A stretch of DNA of 19,367 bases, taken from the NCBI GenBank assembly GCA_946404705.1, contig CAMJES010000007.1, forward strand, positions 1 through 19,367. The letters run 5' to 3'. This stretch comes from an uncultured Ruminococcus sp. (GTDB lineage Bacteria > Bacillota > Clostridia > Oscillospirales > Ruminococcaceae). This document shows positions 6,848-13,738 of the stretch, in pieces (position 1 is the first letter of the stretch; the number at the start of each line of letters is the position of its first letter). The notes below the pieces were generated by a model, which did not search any database, was not told where the DNA came from, and saw nothing but the letters and a program-made list of their open reading frames with translations. Both the position numbers and the translations under genes were made by a program.

Positions 6848-6961
6848 GTTTAGTGCCAAAAAATACAAGCTGTAACCTTCGCTTGCATAACAATATGCAA
6901 ATAATTGCGAATAAATTACAGCTTTGTATAATACTAAACACCAATAAAAAATGGTGTTTAG
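6848..6961 (-). repeat. Nested inverted repeats with alternative pairing, downstream of the EAL gene
   Basis: Four nested arms fold into one long hairpin: GTTTAGT (6848-6854) with ACTAAAC (6933-6939), TACAAGCTGTAA (6864-6875) with TTACAGCTTTGTA (6916-6928), TTCGC (6878-6882) with GCGAA (6907-6911), and TTGCAT (6883-6888) with ATGCAA (6895-6900). In addition CTAAACACCA (6934-6943) pairs perfectly, 10 of 10, with TGGTGTTTAG (6952-6961), which excludes the outermost stem. The 6934-6961 stem starts six bases after the stop codon of the EAL gene and may be its terminator, though the T-run is poor. Confidence 0.6.
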
Positions 6962-6967
6962 CATAAA

Positions 6968-9900
6968 TTACATATTCTGCGCTTCCGCTTCGGGGAGATA
7001 GATATACATCTTTTCCTCTCCCGTCATATTGGCGTTATAAATATAGGAATCGCCGCCGCTGCGGACAGTTTTTCTGAAATCGATCTTGCCGTCAGCTTCA
7101 ACGCGGACAAGCTTTTCACCTGCAAGCGAATAGCATTCGAGCGGTTCTACATCGCTTGTTTCAATGCTGCCGCTGGTGACATATATCTTGCCGTCCTTTG
7201 AACCGATAGGATTTTCCACGGACGCTTTTGCAATGGCTTTGACAGCAGCGCCTCTCAAGCGGATAGCACCCTTGCCCTCCATATCGCCGATACAGGTCGC
7301 ATTATTGCCCTCGCAGCGTATGTCAACGAATCCTGCGTTGATGACAGGTTCAATGTTTCCGCCGATAGTTCCTATTCCGACAATATTTTTGCCGCGGACA
7401 AGAATATTGGTGCGGCTTCCGTTGATGATTATCGAGCCTTCACCCTTATCAAGAACGCCTATGCCGCAGCAGTTGTTGCCCGAGATGTTGATATCAAGGT
7501 TTGCAAGGCTGTCGATCACAGTCTTTCCGACGCGCGAGCCGATAGCGGTAACGTCATCGCCGCCCATATCTATCTTGATATCGCAGTTGTTGAGCTTTAT
7601 CGTAGAATCGCCGCCGTATGAGCCGATGGCAACGATATTCTTTCCGTCAACAGAAACCGCAATTCTGCCGCTGTGTGCGGAAATAACAGAGTCCGAATCG
7701 CCCTCTGCACCGCCGATTCCGACAACGCTGTCGCCCGAGCAAGCAATTTTTACATTATTTTCGCCGCCAAAGGTGATCTTGCCGTATCTCTGCATATAAT
7801 TTCCGCCGATACCGAACGAATATATTCTCGTGCCGCTTATTTCAAGCTGTCCATCTCCGCTCACAAAAAGCTCAGCGCTCTCGGGAACTCTTATGCCGCC
7901 GTTTTTGATGTAATTCCTGCCGGAAAGTTCAAGATTTGCCTGCGTTCCGGTCGTAAGAAGAACAGAACAGCCGTTGTCCTCGTTGCATATAATGTTAACA
8001 TTTTCAAACTTTACTCTTGTTGAAGTGCGTTTGCTGTCGATATATATTTTCATATCGACCTGAACATCGGTATTTCCGATGATATTCGCGCTTTCGGATT
8101 TTATCCTTATCTCGTTGAAGCCTGCAAGGCTGAGTTCCACGATATCCGCGGTTTCATGCTCGTTGATAAAGTAGGTCTTGCTGACTTTTCCTCTGTGCTT
8201 GATATTGTAGGAAAGGATTCGGTTCTTTATCTCGGACGGTATTTCAAGCATAAGAACCGCTGTCGGACGGCAGGCAACGTAACCCTGAATAAGGTCAACG
8301 CCAAGCGCGATAGCCGTTTCAAGCTCCTCAAATGTTTCTATTCCCTCGCCGAGAACCATTATCTCATGCTGTGTTGCAAAGTTTATCATATTTGCAACAA
8401 GATGCTGCTTCTGAACATCCTTGTCGATACCGCTCATGATCGAGCGGTCGATCTTTATACAGCTTGGCTTGACCGTAAGCAGGGTAGAATCGTTTGAATA
8501 TCCGGTTCCGTAATCATCGAGTGCGATCTGTGCCTTTTTATTGCGGTAGCGCTCATTTATAACATTGATAGCGCTGTCGAAAACAGGGTTTTCCTCCGTA
8601 ACTTCAACGACAAGCTTATCGAAAAGCATACCGTACTTATCGGAAAGCCCCTCATACTCCTCATTGCTGAGAAGCGCATTCGGTATGCAGTTGATGAAAA
8701 GCTTGCGGTTGTGGAAGAAGTCCTGATTTTCCGAAAGTATTTTAAGCGTTTTCCAGAATGTGATGTGTTCGATGCTGTAAAGCATATCCATCTGCTTTGC
8801 AATTTCGAGAACATCAAGCGGTGAAAGCTTTATTCCGTCCACAGTCTGCGGACGCATAAGCGCCTCGTAACCGTATATCTCACCCGTGCGCGCGTTGACT
8901 ATCGGCTGGAAATGGTAATCTATGCGGTCTTCATCTATGATAGTTTCAAAAACCTGATTTTTGCGGAACTCCTGAGCCTTCAGCGAGTAATTGTCGGCAT
9001 TGAACAGAACTGCCGTCTGCGACTTTCTGTTTTCCGCGTCAAATGCCGCAAAATCGGCCTCCGCAATAAGCGTTGCCGTGTCAATATTTCCCACCGCAAG
9101 TGCATATCCGCAGAAAACCTTCGCAATCGAGCCGTTGCCCGGAAGCGTTGATATCATACCTCTTATCTCGCCGACAATCTTTTCGGCTATCTTGCGGCAG
9201 CCGTCATCGTATGTATCGGTAACAAGAACGCTGAAATCGTTCGTTGAAGTTCTTCCTGCGAAGATATTGTGCGGATTTTCAAATCTTTTGACGATAGCGG
9301 CAGCCTTGGTGAGCATCTCATCAGCGTTATGCACACCTGCAAACGAAGAGAACTTGTCTGCGCCATTTATAGTGATATGGATAAGACCGTACATTCCGGC
9401 AGTCAGAGCAGCGACCTCGGCAAGCTTGCCTGTAAAGGTTTCTTTCGTCATAAGTCCGGTCGAAATATCATAGCTTCTCAGACTGTTGATAGTGTTCTTG
9501 CCTGCGATAAAGTCGGAAACATCGGTTATTTCGGTGAATTCAAAGCCGTCTATCTTATTTGAAATGACCTTTATCCACCTGTCCGCCGCAACGGACATAT
9601 ATATATCCTTTTCGGTCGAGTGACGGCTTGAGATTATCTCCTCCATAACGGAGCAGTATTTCTCCCTGCCGATGACCTTTGAGCCGGTCTCAATGCCGGT
9701 CAGCGCGGTAAAAGCGCCGCCGATCGAAGCCTTTCCCTTGGTTTCGTCATAATTGATAAAAGCGGAGCTTTTGAGCAGATCGAATTCTTTTTCTGTAAGC
9801 CTGCGTTCCTTTTTATCTGCGGTAAATGCGGCGATATCAAGCACAGCTGCAGCCAAAGCAAGCGCCGCTGTCACATAGCCTGCACGGCGGTCAAGCTCAA

Positions 9901-10000
9901 AAAAAACACAGCAAACCGAAGCCGTCACCGCCAGAAACGACAGTACAGCTCCCCAGATGAGCAATGCAGATATACGGCTTCGTCCCCATTTACTTATCAT
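6968..10000 (-). CDS. Membrane-anchored degenerate-GGDEF/EAL protein with C-terminal 28-residue repeats
   Basis: A 1010-residue predicted cyclic-di-GMP phosphodiesterase. Two hydrophobic helices (about 12-34 and 41-60) anchor it, leaving the rest in the cytoplasm. Residues about 70-165 look PAS-like. A GGDEF-type domain spans about 170-340, but its signature is TSTNDF (251-256), so cyclase activity is unlikely. The EAL domain (about 350-595) keeps every expected residue: E379 in YEALMRP, N437, E466, D495-D496 in LDDYGTG, K516, E552 and Q572 in QGY. Hydrolysis is therefore plausible. Residues about 620-990 are Gly/Asn/Ile-rich, with eight xIG motifs at Ile 731, 762, 792, 820, 847, 876, 904 and 932, which suggests a beta-solenoid. 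In-frame stops directly upstream fix ATG 10000 as the earliest start. It is transcribed alone. Confidence 0.9.
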   Translation of the reverse strand: MISKWGRSRISALLIWGAVLSFLAVTASVCCVFFELDRRAGYVTAALALAAAVLDIAAFTADKKERRLTEKEFDLLKSSAFINYDETKGKASIGGAFTALTGIETGSKVIGREKYCSVMEEIISSRHSTEKDIYMSVAADRWIKVISNKIDGFEFTEITDVSDFIAGKNTINSLRSYDISTGLMTKETFTGKLAEVAALTAGMYGLIHITINGADKFSSFAGVHNADEMLTKAAAIVKRFENPHNIFAGRTSTNDFSVLVTDTYDDGCRKIAEKIVGEIRGMISTLPGNGSIAKVFCGYALAVGNIDTATLIAEADFAAFDAENRKSQTAVLFNADNYSLKAQEFRKNQVFETIIDEDRIDYHFQPIVNARTGEIYGYEALMRPQTVDGIKLSPLDVLEIAKQMDMLYSIEHITFWKTLKILSENQDFFHNRKLFINCIPNALLSNEEYEGLSDKYGMLFDKLVVEVTEENPVFDSAINVINERYRNKKAQIALDDYGTGYSNDSTLLTVKPSCIKIDRSIMSGIDKDVQKQHLVANMINFATQHEIMVLGEGIETFEELETAIALGVDLIQGYVACRPTAVLMLEIPSEIKNRILSYNIKHRGKVSKTYFINEHETADIVELSLAGFNEIRIKSESANIIGNTDVQVDMKIYIDSKRTSTRVKFENVNIICNEDNGCSVLLTTGTQANLELSGRNYIKNGGIRVPESAELFVSGDGQLEISGTRIYSFGIGGNYMQRYGKITFGGENNVKIACSGDSVVGIGGAEGDSDSVISAHSGRIAVSVDGKNIVAIGSYGGDSTIKLNNCDIKIDMGGDDVTAIGSRVGKTVIDSLANLDINISGNNCCGIGVLDKGEGSIIINGSRTNILVRGKNIVGIGTIGGNIEPVINAGFVDIRCEGNNATCIGDMEGKGAIRLRGAAVKAIAKASVENPIGSKDGKIYVTSGSIETSDVEPLECYSLAGEKLVRVEADGKIDFRKTVRSGGDSYIYNANMTGEEKMYIYLPEAEAQNM

Positions 10001-10018
10001 TCACTACGTTGCACCGGC
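10001..10018 (-). other. Possible short leader ORF coupled to the EAL gene
   Basis: The EAL gene's ATG has only a weak ribosome binding site, whereas a strong GGAGG lies about 30-35 bases upstream. Nine bases after that GGAGG is a GTG that opens a 12-codon frame running into the start of the EAL gene. A second frame from ATG 10020 (MPVQRSE) ends in a TGA that overlaps the EAL ATG as ATGA. Either could feed ribosomes to the EAL start by coupling. A 7-base stem (GTACCGG / CCGGTGC) surrounds these start codons. Confidence 0.35.
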
Positions 10019-10059
10019 ATACCCTCACCGGTACAGTCCTCCAAACCTCAGTATTTTTA

Positions 10060-10097
10060 TATGATTTCAGCAGAATAACGCTGTAAATCATACGATT
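10060..10097 (-). promoter_or_regulatory. Hairpin at the 5' end of the EAL-gene transcript
   Basis: On the minus strand TATGATTTACAGC and GCTGAAATCATA pair over 12 bases with one bulged A and an 8-base loop. It begins within a few bases of the predicted transcription start, so it would cap the mRNA. It does not match the conserved core of the known cyclic-di-GMP riboswitches, as far as can be judged by eye. Confidence 0.55.
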
Positions 10098-10103
10098 AAG
10101 TTT

Positions 10104-10132
10104 ATTATAACTTATTTTTTCTCTTTTTTCAA
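10104..10132 (-). promoter_or_regulatory. Sigma-A promoter of the EAL gene
   Basis: On the minus strand TTGAAA (10127-10132) and a perfect TATAAT (10104-10109) are separated by exactly 17 bases. The predicted start near 10097 gives a leader of about 97 bases. Confidence 0.85.
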
Positions 10133-10172
10133 TATACATTTAGACCAATTTTGCACCTGTTTTTAGTCATTT

Positions 10173-10217
10173 TGACAAAAATAAAAGTGTACAACCCCAA
10201 AAGAGGTTATACACTTT
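10173..10217 (-). terminator. Rho-independent terminator of the fatty acid operon
   Basis: Arms 10184-10198 and 10203-10217 form a 15-base stem (two G-U type pairs) with a 4-base loop. On the minus strand the stem is followed by a T-rich tract (TTTTATTTTTG). It lies about 20 bases beyond the acpP stop codon, ending the operon before the EAL-gene promoter. Confidence 0.92.
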
Positions 10218-10236
10218 GACATATTTCGGTTAAAAA

Positions 10237-10464
10237 TTACTGATTGTCTTCGATATACTTAACGATATCGCCAACTGTCTTGATGTTTTCAACAGCTTCA
10301 TCGGGGATCTCGATATCGAATTCTTCCTCAAGGCTCATAACGAGGTCAACAACGTCGAGAGAGTCTGCGCCGAGGTCGTCCTGAATGTTAGCGCCTGCAG
10401 TAACGCTGTCCTCATCAACGTCGAGCTGATCGATGATCAATTCCTTAACCTTATCAAATACCAT
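10237..10464 (-). CDS. acpP: Acyl carrier protein
   Basis: A 75-residue acidic protein that carries acyl chains on a phosphopantetheine arm. The attachment site is S35 in LGADSLDVVDLVMSLEEEF, the standard ACP motif. ATG 10464 (MVFDKVKELIIDQLDVDED) is chosen because GGAGG lies 8 bases before it; the upstream ATG 10479 contains that ribosome binding site. It is the last gene of the operon, 135 bases after accA. That gap holds small stem-loops (TCGCC/GGCGA at 10495-10509, ACGGA/TCCGT at 10568-10582) that could set its separate, higher expression. A clear internal promoter was not seen. Confidence 0.97.
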   Translation of the reverse strand: MVFDKVKELIIDQLDVDEDSVTAGANIQDDLGADSLDVVDLVMSLEEEFDIEIPDEAVENIKTVGDIVKYIEDNQ

Positions 10465-10599
10465 TTTGTTTTCCTCCATAATAAATTTATAGTTTCGCCT
10501 TTGCGGCGATAAGCAGGCATTGCAAAAGCTTTGCCGTAATATATAAAAGGACTTCACAGTATTTTATACGGAATAAGTCCGTTTATATTCATAAAAAAA

Positions 10600-11415
10600 T
10601 CATTGTTCTTCGAACTCGCCGATTTTTCTAAACTTAGTATATCGTTCATTTAGCAAAACGTCAATATCTATTGCCATTTTTTCTTTCAGCGTTTTCAACA
10701 AAAATTCTGAGATATTTTCGGCGGTCTCGCTCGGATCGTTCTGTGCGCCGCCGAAAGGCTCGCTGATTATCTCCTCCGCAACGCCGAGTTCGAGCATATC
10801 TTCCGCCGTTATTTTCATTATTGAAGCGGCTTCGCGCTCTCTTCCGCCGTCCTTCCAAAGTATCGAAGCGAACCCTCTTGGTGAAATTACCGAATAAATC
10901 GAGTTCTCCAGCACCGCAAGCTTATCGCAAACGCCGAGCGCAAGTGCGCCGCCGCTTCCGCCCTCTCCGAGAACAACGGATATCACGGGCGTTTTGAGCG
11001 TCATAAACTCCATTATATTTCGTGCGATAGCCTCGCCCTGACCGCGGTTTTCCGCCTCAACTCCGCAGAATGCTCCCGGAGTGTCAATAAAGCATATCAC
11101 GGGGCGGTGGAATTTCTCCGCCTGCTTTGCAAGACGAAGTGCCTTTCTGTAACCCTCGGGGTGCGGCATAGCAAAGTTCGATTCCTTGTTTTCGTTGAGA
11201 TTTCTTCCCTTGACCTCTGCAATGAGCGTCACGGGGATACCCTTTATCGAAGCAAGTCCGCCGATAATGGCTCTGTCGTCGCCGTAGTATCGGTCACCGT
11301 GAAGCTCGATGAATTCATCGAATATCATCGGAATATAGTCGCGAACGGTCGGACGGTCTTTATCTCTTATAAGGTCAAGCCTTTCGGGAGGCGTAAGCTT
11401 ATTATTCATTTCCAT
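10600..11415 (-). CDS. accA: Acetyl-CoA carboxylase carboxyltransferase subunit alpha
   Basis: The product has 271 residues. With AccD it transfers carboxyl from biotin to acetyl-CoA, giving malonyl-CoA. Family segments include YIPMIFDEFIELHGDRYYGD, RPVICFIDTPGAFCGVEAEN and SVVLGEGGSGGALALGV, the last being the oxyanion-hole glycine region. A GTG at 11421 would overlap the accD stop by 4 bases, but GGAGG inside the end of accD lies 10 bases before ATG 11415 and only 4 before the GTG, so ATG is preferred. Coupling to accD fits the fixed subunit ratio. Confidence 0.96.
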   Translation of the reverse strand: MEMNNKLTPPERLDLIRDKDRPTVRDYIPMIFDEFIELHGDRYYGDDRAIIGGLASIKGIPVTLIAEVKGRNLNENKESNFAMPHPEGYRKALRLAKQAEKFHRPVICFIDTPGAFCGVEAENRGQGEAIARNIMEFMTLKTPVISVVLGEGGSGGALALGVCDKLAVLENSIYSVISPRGFASILWKDGGREREAASIMKITAEDMLELGVAEEIISEPFGGAQNDPSETAENISEFLLKTLKEKMAIDIDVLLNERYTKFRKIGEFEEQ

Positions 11416-11417
11416 TT

Positions 11418-12320
11418 TCACACTTCCTCCGCAGGCTTGTAGCCGTTAAGCTTTAAAATATGCGCCAAAGTCCTGCGCATGGTCTTTCTTTCCGCAATTA
11501 TGTCAACAAAGCCGTGTTCAAGCATAAATTCGGACGTCTGGAAATCGTCGGGCAAACGCTGCTTTATCGTACCCTCGATAACTCGTCTTCCTGCAAAGCC
11601 GATAACGACCTTCGGCTCGGCAATGATGATATCTCCAAGCGAAGCAAACGAAGCCGTAACGCCGCCCGTTGTAGGGTCGGTCATAACAGCAATGTAAAGC
11701 TGTCTTGCCTCGGAAAGCTTTGCAACTGCGCCGCTCGTCTTAGCCATCTGCATAAGAGAAACAATGCCCTCCTGCATACGCGCACCGCCCGAAGCCGTGA
11801 ACATTATCACTGGGAGCTTGTGTTCTGCGCCGTATTCGAACGCCCTTGTTATCTTCTCGCCGACAACGCTTCCCATCGAAGCCATCATATAGCGTGAATC
11901 CATAATTCCGATAACGCAGCGTATGCCGCGTATCTTACATTCGCCCGTGATAACAGCGTCCTTAAGACTCGTCTTTTCGCGAAGCTCGCTCTGCTTTACG
12001 TCATATCCGGGGAAGTCGATAGGATTTTTGCTCACCATATCCTTGTCAAATTCGATAAAGCTGCCCTTGTCTATCGTAAGATTAAGTCTTTCCTCGGACG
12101 ATATCCTCGAATGATAGCCACATTCGGGGCAGACCTTCAAATTCTTCACAAGCTCGTCTGTCATTATCATATTAAGGCAGCGCGGACATTTGAAAGCAAG
12201 ATCCTTCGGTATTTCGACAGGATTTTCCTTTTTCTCGTCCTTTTCGCCGTCCTTTTCAGCGTCAGAAGCCGAATTGACGTTAAATCTCAGCTTTACAACG
12301 TCAAGCAAATCTTCAAGCAC
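11418..12320 (-). CDS. accD: Acetyl-CoA carboxylase carboxyltransferase subunit beta
   Basis: A 300-residue partner of AccA. The N-terminal zinc ribbon of this subunit is visible as CPRCLNMI and CPECGYHSR (four cysteines in two CxxC pairs). The crotonase-like carboxyltransferase core follows, with FTASGGARMQEGIVSLMQMA and TDPTTGGVTASFASLGDI. The start is GTG, with AGGAGTG about 12 bases upstream, so initiation may be moderate. Its last codons contain the accA ribosome binding site. Confidence 0.96.
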   Translation of the reverse strand: MLEDLLDVVKLRFNVNSASDAEKDGEKDEKKENPVEIPKDLAFKCPRCLNMIMTDELVKNLKVCPECGYHSRISSEERLNLTIDKGSFIEFDKDMVSKNPIDFPGYDVKQSELREKTSLKDAVITGECKIRGIRCVIGIMDSRYMMASMGSVVGEKITRAFEYGAEHKLPVIMFTASGGARMQEGIVSLMQMAKTSGAVAKLSEARQLYIAVMTDPTTGGVTASFASLGDIIIAEPKVVIGFAGRRVIEGTIKQRLPDDFQTSEFMLEHGFVDIIAERKTMRRTLAHILKLNGYKPAEEV

Positions 12321-12396
12321 TTTCTGTTTACACTCCTTTTGCGAAAAATATTTATCTAAAAACGATATTTTCGTTTATTTTCGTAAAAACTGCTTT

Positions 12397-13008
12397 TCAG
12401 CGCAGCACCCAAAACGATATAAGCGTTGACACTATGAATAGCAGCTTAAATACACTTTTAGTCTTTTCGTCAACACTTGTACCGATATTATTGTTCACTA
12501 TAAGTCCGATAATTCCAAAAATAGGTGAAACAAACGACAAAATAAGCAGCACGATAAGCACTGCAAGAGAACCTTTTCCCGAATTATGAGAAGATGTTGG
12601 ATTGACGGGATTTCTTGCAGGGCGCTGTGCAGGATTGTAGTTGTACGGATTTTTCCAGCCTTGCTGCGGCGTGTTCTGAGGGGTATTCTGCTGTGCAGGA
12701 CTGTTGCCGTAGGGGTTCTGCCAGCCCTGCGGTGTGTTGTTCTGAGTTGGAACGACCTTTATATTCGGTGCGGCAGTCCTCTCCTTTACGGGAGCGGCGT
12801 TTCCGCCATATCTCTGCGCAGTTTCGGGGGTTGCTTCGGGCATTTCGTATTTTTCGGGAGCAGGCTCAAAGCTTTCGGGACGGTCGTCCTCGGGGTCAAG
12901 ATTATAGGGCGCGGAAAGCTTTTCCTCATCGGGCAGTCTGTAACCGCAGCCGATGCACTCGCCGTTCATAAGTCTTCCTCCGCAGAGAGGACATCTGTTC
13001 TGTGCCAA
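12397..13008 (-). CDS. Zinc-ribbon membrane protein, paralogue 2 (fatty acid operon)
   Basis: A 203-residue protein of unknown function. Residues 6-21 form a four-cysteine zinc ribbon (CPLCGG, then CIGCG) followed by a YRLPDEEKLSAPYN motif shared with its neighbour. Residues about 40-145 are low-complexity, rich in Pro, Asn and Gln, with an internal duplication of QGWxNPYxxxPAQ (94-106 and 116-128). Two hydrophobic segments (about 147-171 and 186-202) end the protein. The start is TTG after GGGGTGG. It lies between its paralogue and accD on the same strand. The design suggests a membrane-anchored protein with a cytoplasmic metal-binding or partner-binding head; any link to ACC is inferred from position only. 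Confidence 0.8.
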   Translation of the reverse strand: MAQNRCPLCGGRLMNGECIGCGYRLPDEEKLSAPYNLDPEDDRPESFEPAPEKYEMPEATPETAQRYGGNAAPVKERTAAPNIKVVPTQNNTPQGWQNPYGNSPAQQNTPQNTPQQGWKNPYNYNPAQRPARNPVNPTSSHNSGKGSLAVLIVLLILSFVSPIFGIIGLIVNNNIGTSVDEKTKSVFKLLFIVSTLISFWVLR

Positions 13009-13029
13009 AAAACCACCCCTACTCTTTAA

Positions 13030-13719
13030 TCAAAAAAGCGACATTATCCAAGCGCTTAAACCCAAGGGATCCCAGTCTGATAATATCAGACCGAAGCCGA
13101 TGAACATATACAATATTCCTATACCGAACGCTTTAAAATCAAATCTTTCGGGATCGACCGGCTGAAAGCGGTGCCTTCTAAAGCCGCCGCTCATGCATAG
13201 ATAAAACGTTCCCATAAATATTGCGGCAACGGGTACAAGCAATATAAGCAGAGCCTTCCACCAATGCCTTTTCACCTCATAAACAAAGCCATTTACAAAT
13301 ATGCTGAAAGCGTCCTGCGGCTCTTCCGATGGTTCTTCCGGCGGTTCCGAGTGTATAGCCTGCGAATTAACGGGAGGCGGCGGAGTATATTTCGCCGCGC
13401 TGCGATAATCTGCCGAAGTTAGCCCCGGGGAGGGCTTCTTCACAAGCGCTTTTCCCACAGTTTCCGAGGAGGGAACACCTATCGCGTCCATTTCCGCCCA
13501 ATCGGAATCGCTGTTTTCCCCGTCCGCACAGTTCTGTACCGATGAAACAGCGGCGATCTCCTCTATTTCTTCGGGTTCATGTATTTCTTCCTGCTGCGCA
13601 TAATCATCAGGGTCGTAGTTGTAAGGCGCAGCGATAGTGTTTTCATCGGGTATCTCATAACCGCAGGAAAGACAAACGCCGTTTCCGACTGTTCCTCCGC
13701 AGATCGGACACTTCTGCAC
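13030..13719 (-). CDS. Zinc-ribbon membrane protein, paralogue 1 (fatty acid operon)
   Basis: A 229-residue protein of unknown function. It opens with MQKCPICGGTVGNGVCLSCG, a four-cysteine zinc ribbon, then YEIPDENTIAAPYNYDPDD, matching paralogue 2 position by position. An acidic, Pro/Ser-rich linker (about 40-140) follows, then hydrophobic segments at about 155-176 and 197-216 with a basic RRHR loop between them. GTG 13719 is preferred to an in-frame TTG at 13728, because GGGAG lies 9 bases before the GTG but touches the TTG, and it gives the same N-terminus as the paralogue. It begins 19 bases after accC ends, so it belongs to the operon. Confidence 0.8.
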   Translation of the reverse strand: MQKCPICGGTVGNGVCLSCGYEIPDENTIAAPYNYDPDDYAQQEEIHEPEEIEEIAAVSSVQNCADGENSDSDWAEMDAIGVPSSETVGKALVKKPSPGLTSADYRSAAKYTPPPPVNSQAIHSEPPEEPSEEPQDAFSIFVNGFVYEVKRHWWKALLILLVPVAAIFMGTFYLCMSGGFRRHRFQPVDPERFDFKAFGIGILYMFIGFGLILSDWDPLGLSAWIMSLF

Positions 13720-13738
13720 CGCAACCAACTCCCGTATA

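Noticed and set aside
6741..6944. Minus-strand 67-residue frame between the EAL gene and ylxM
   Set aside because: It runs through the nested hairpins, lacks a ribosome binding site and has AT-driven composition.
7164..7799. Plus-strand 211-residue frame opposite the EAL gene's repeat region
   Set aside because: It is a Pro/Ile/Ser-rich shadow produced by the Gly/Asn-rich repeats on the other strand; no start signal.
6968..10000. Bifunctional diguanylate cyclase/phosphodiesterase
   Set aside because: The GGDEF signature is replaced by TSTNDF, so only the phosphodiesterase activity is supported.
10001..10097. Cyclic-di-GMP riboswitch in the EAL gene leader
   Set aside because: The leader is short and I could not match the conserved core of either known class; only generic hairpins are visible.
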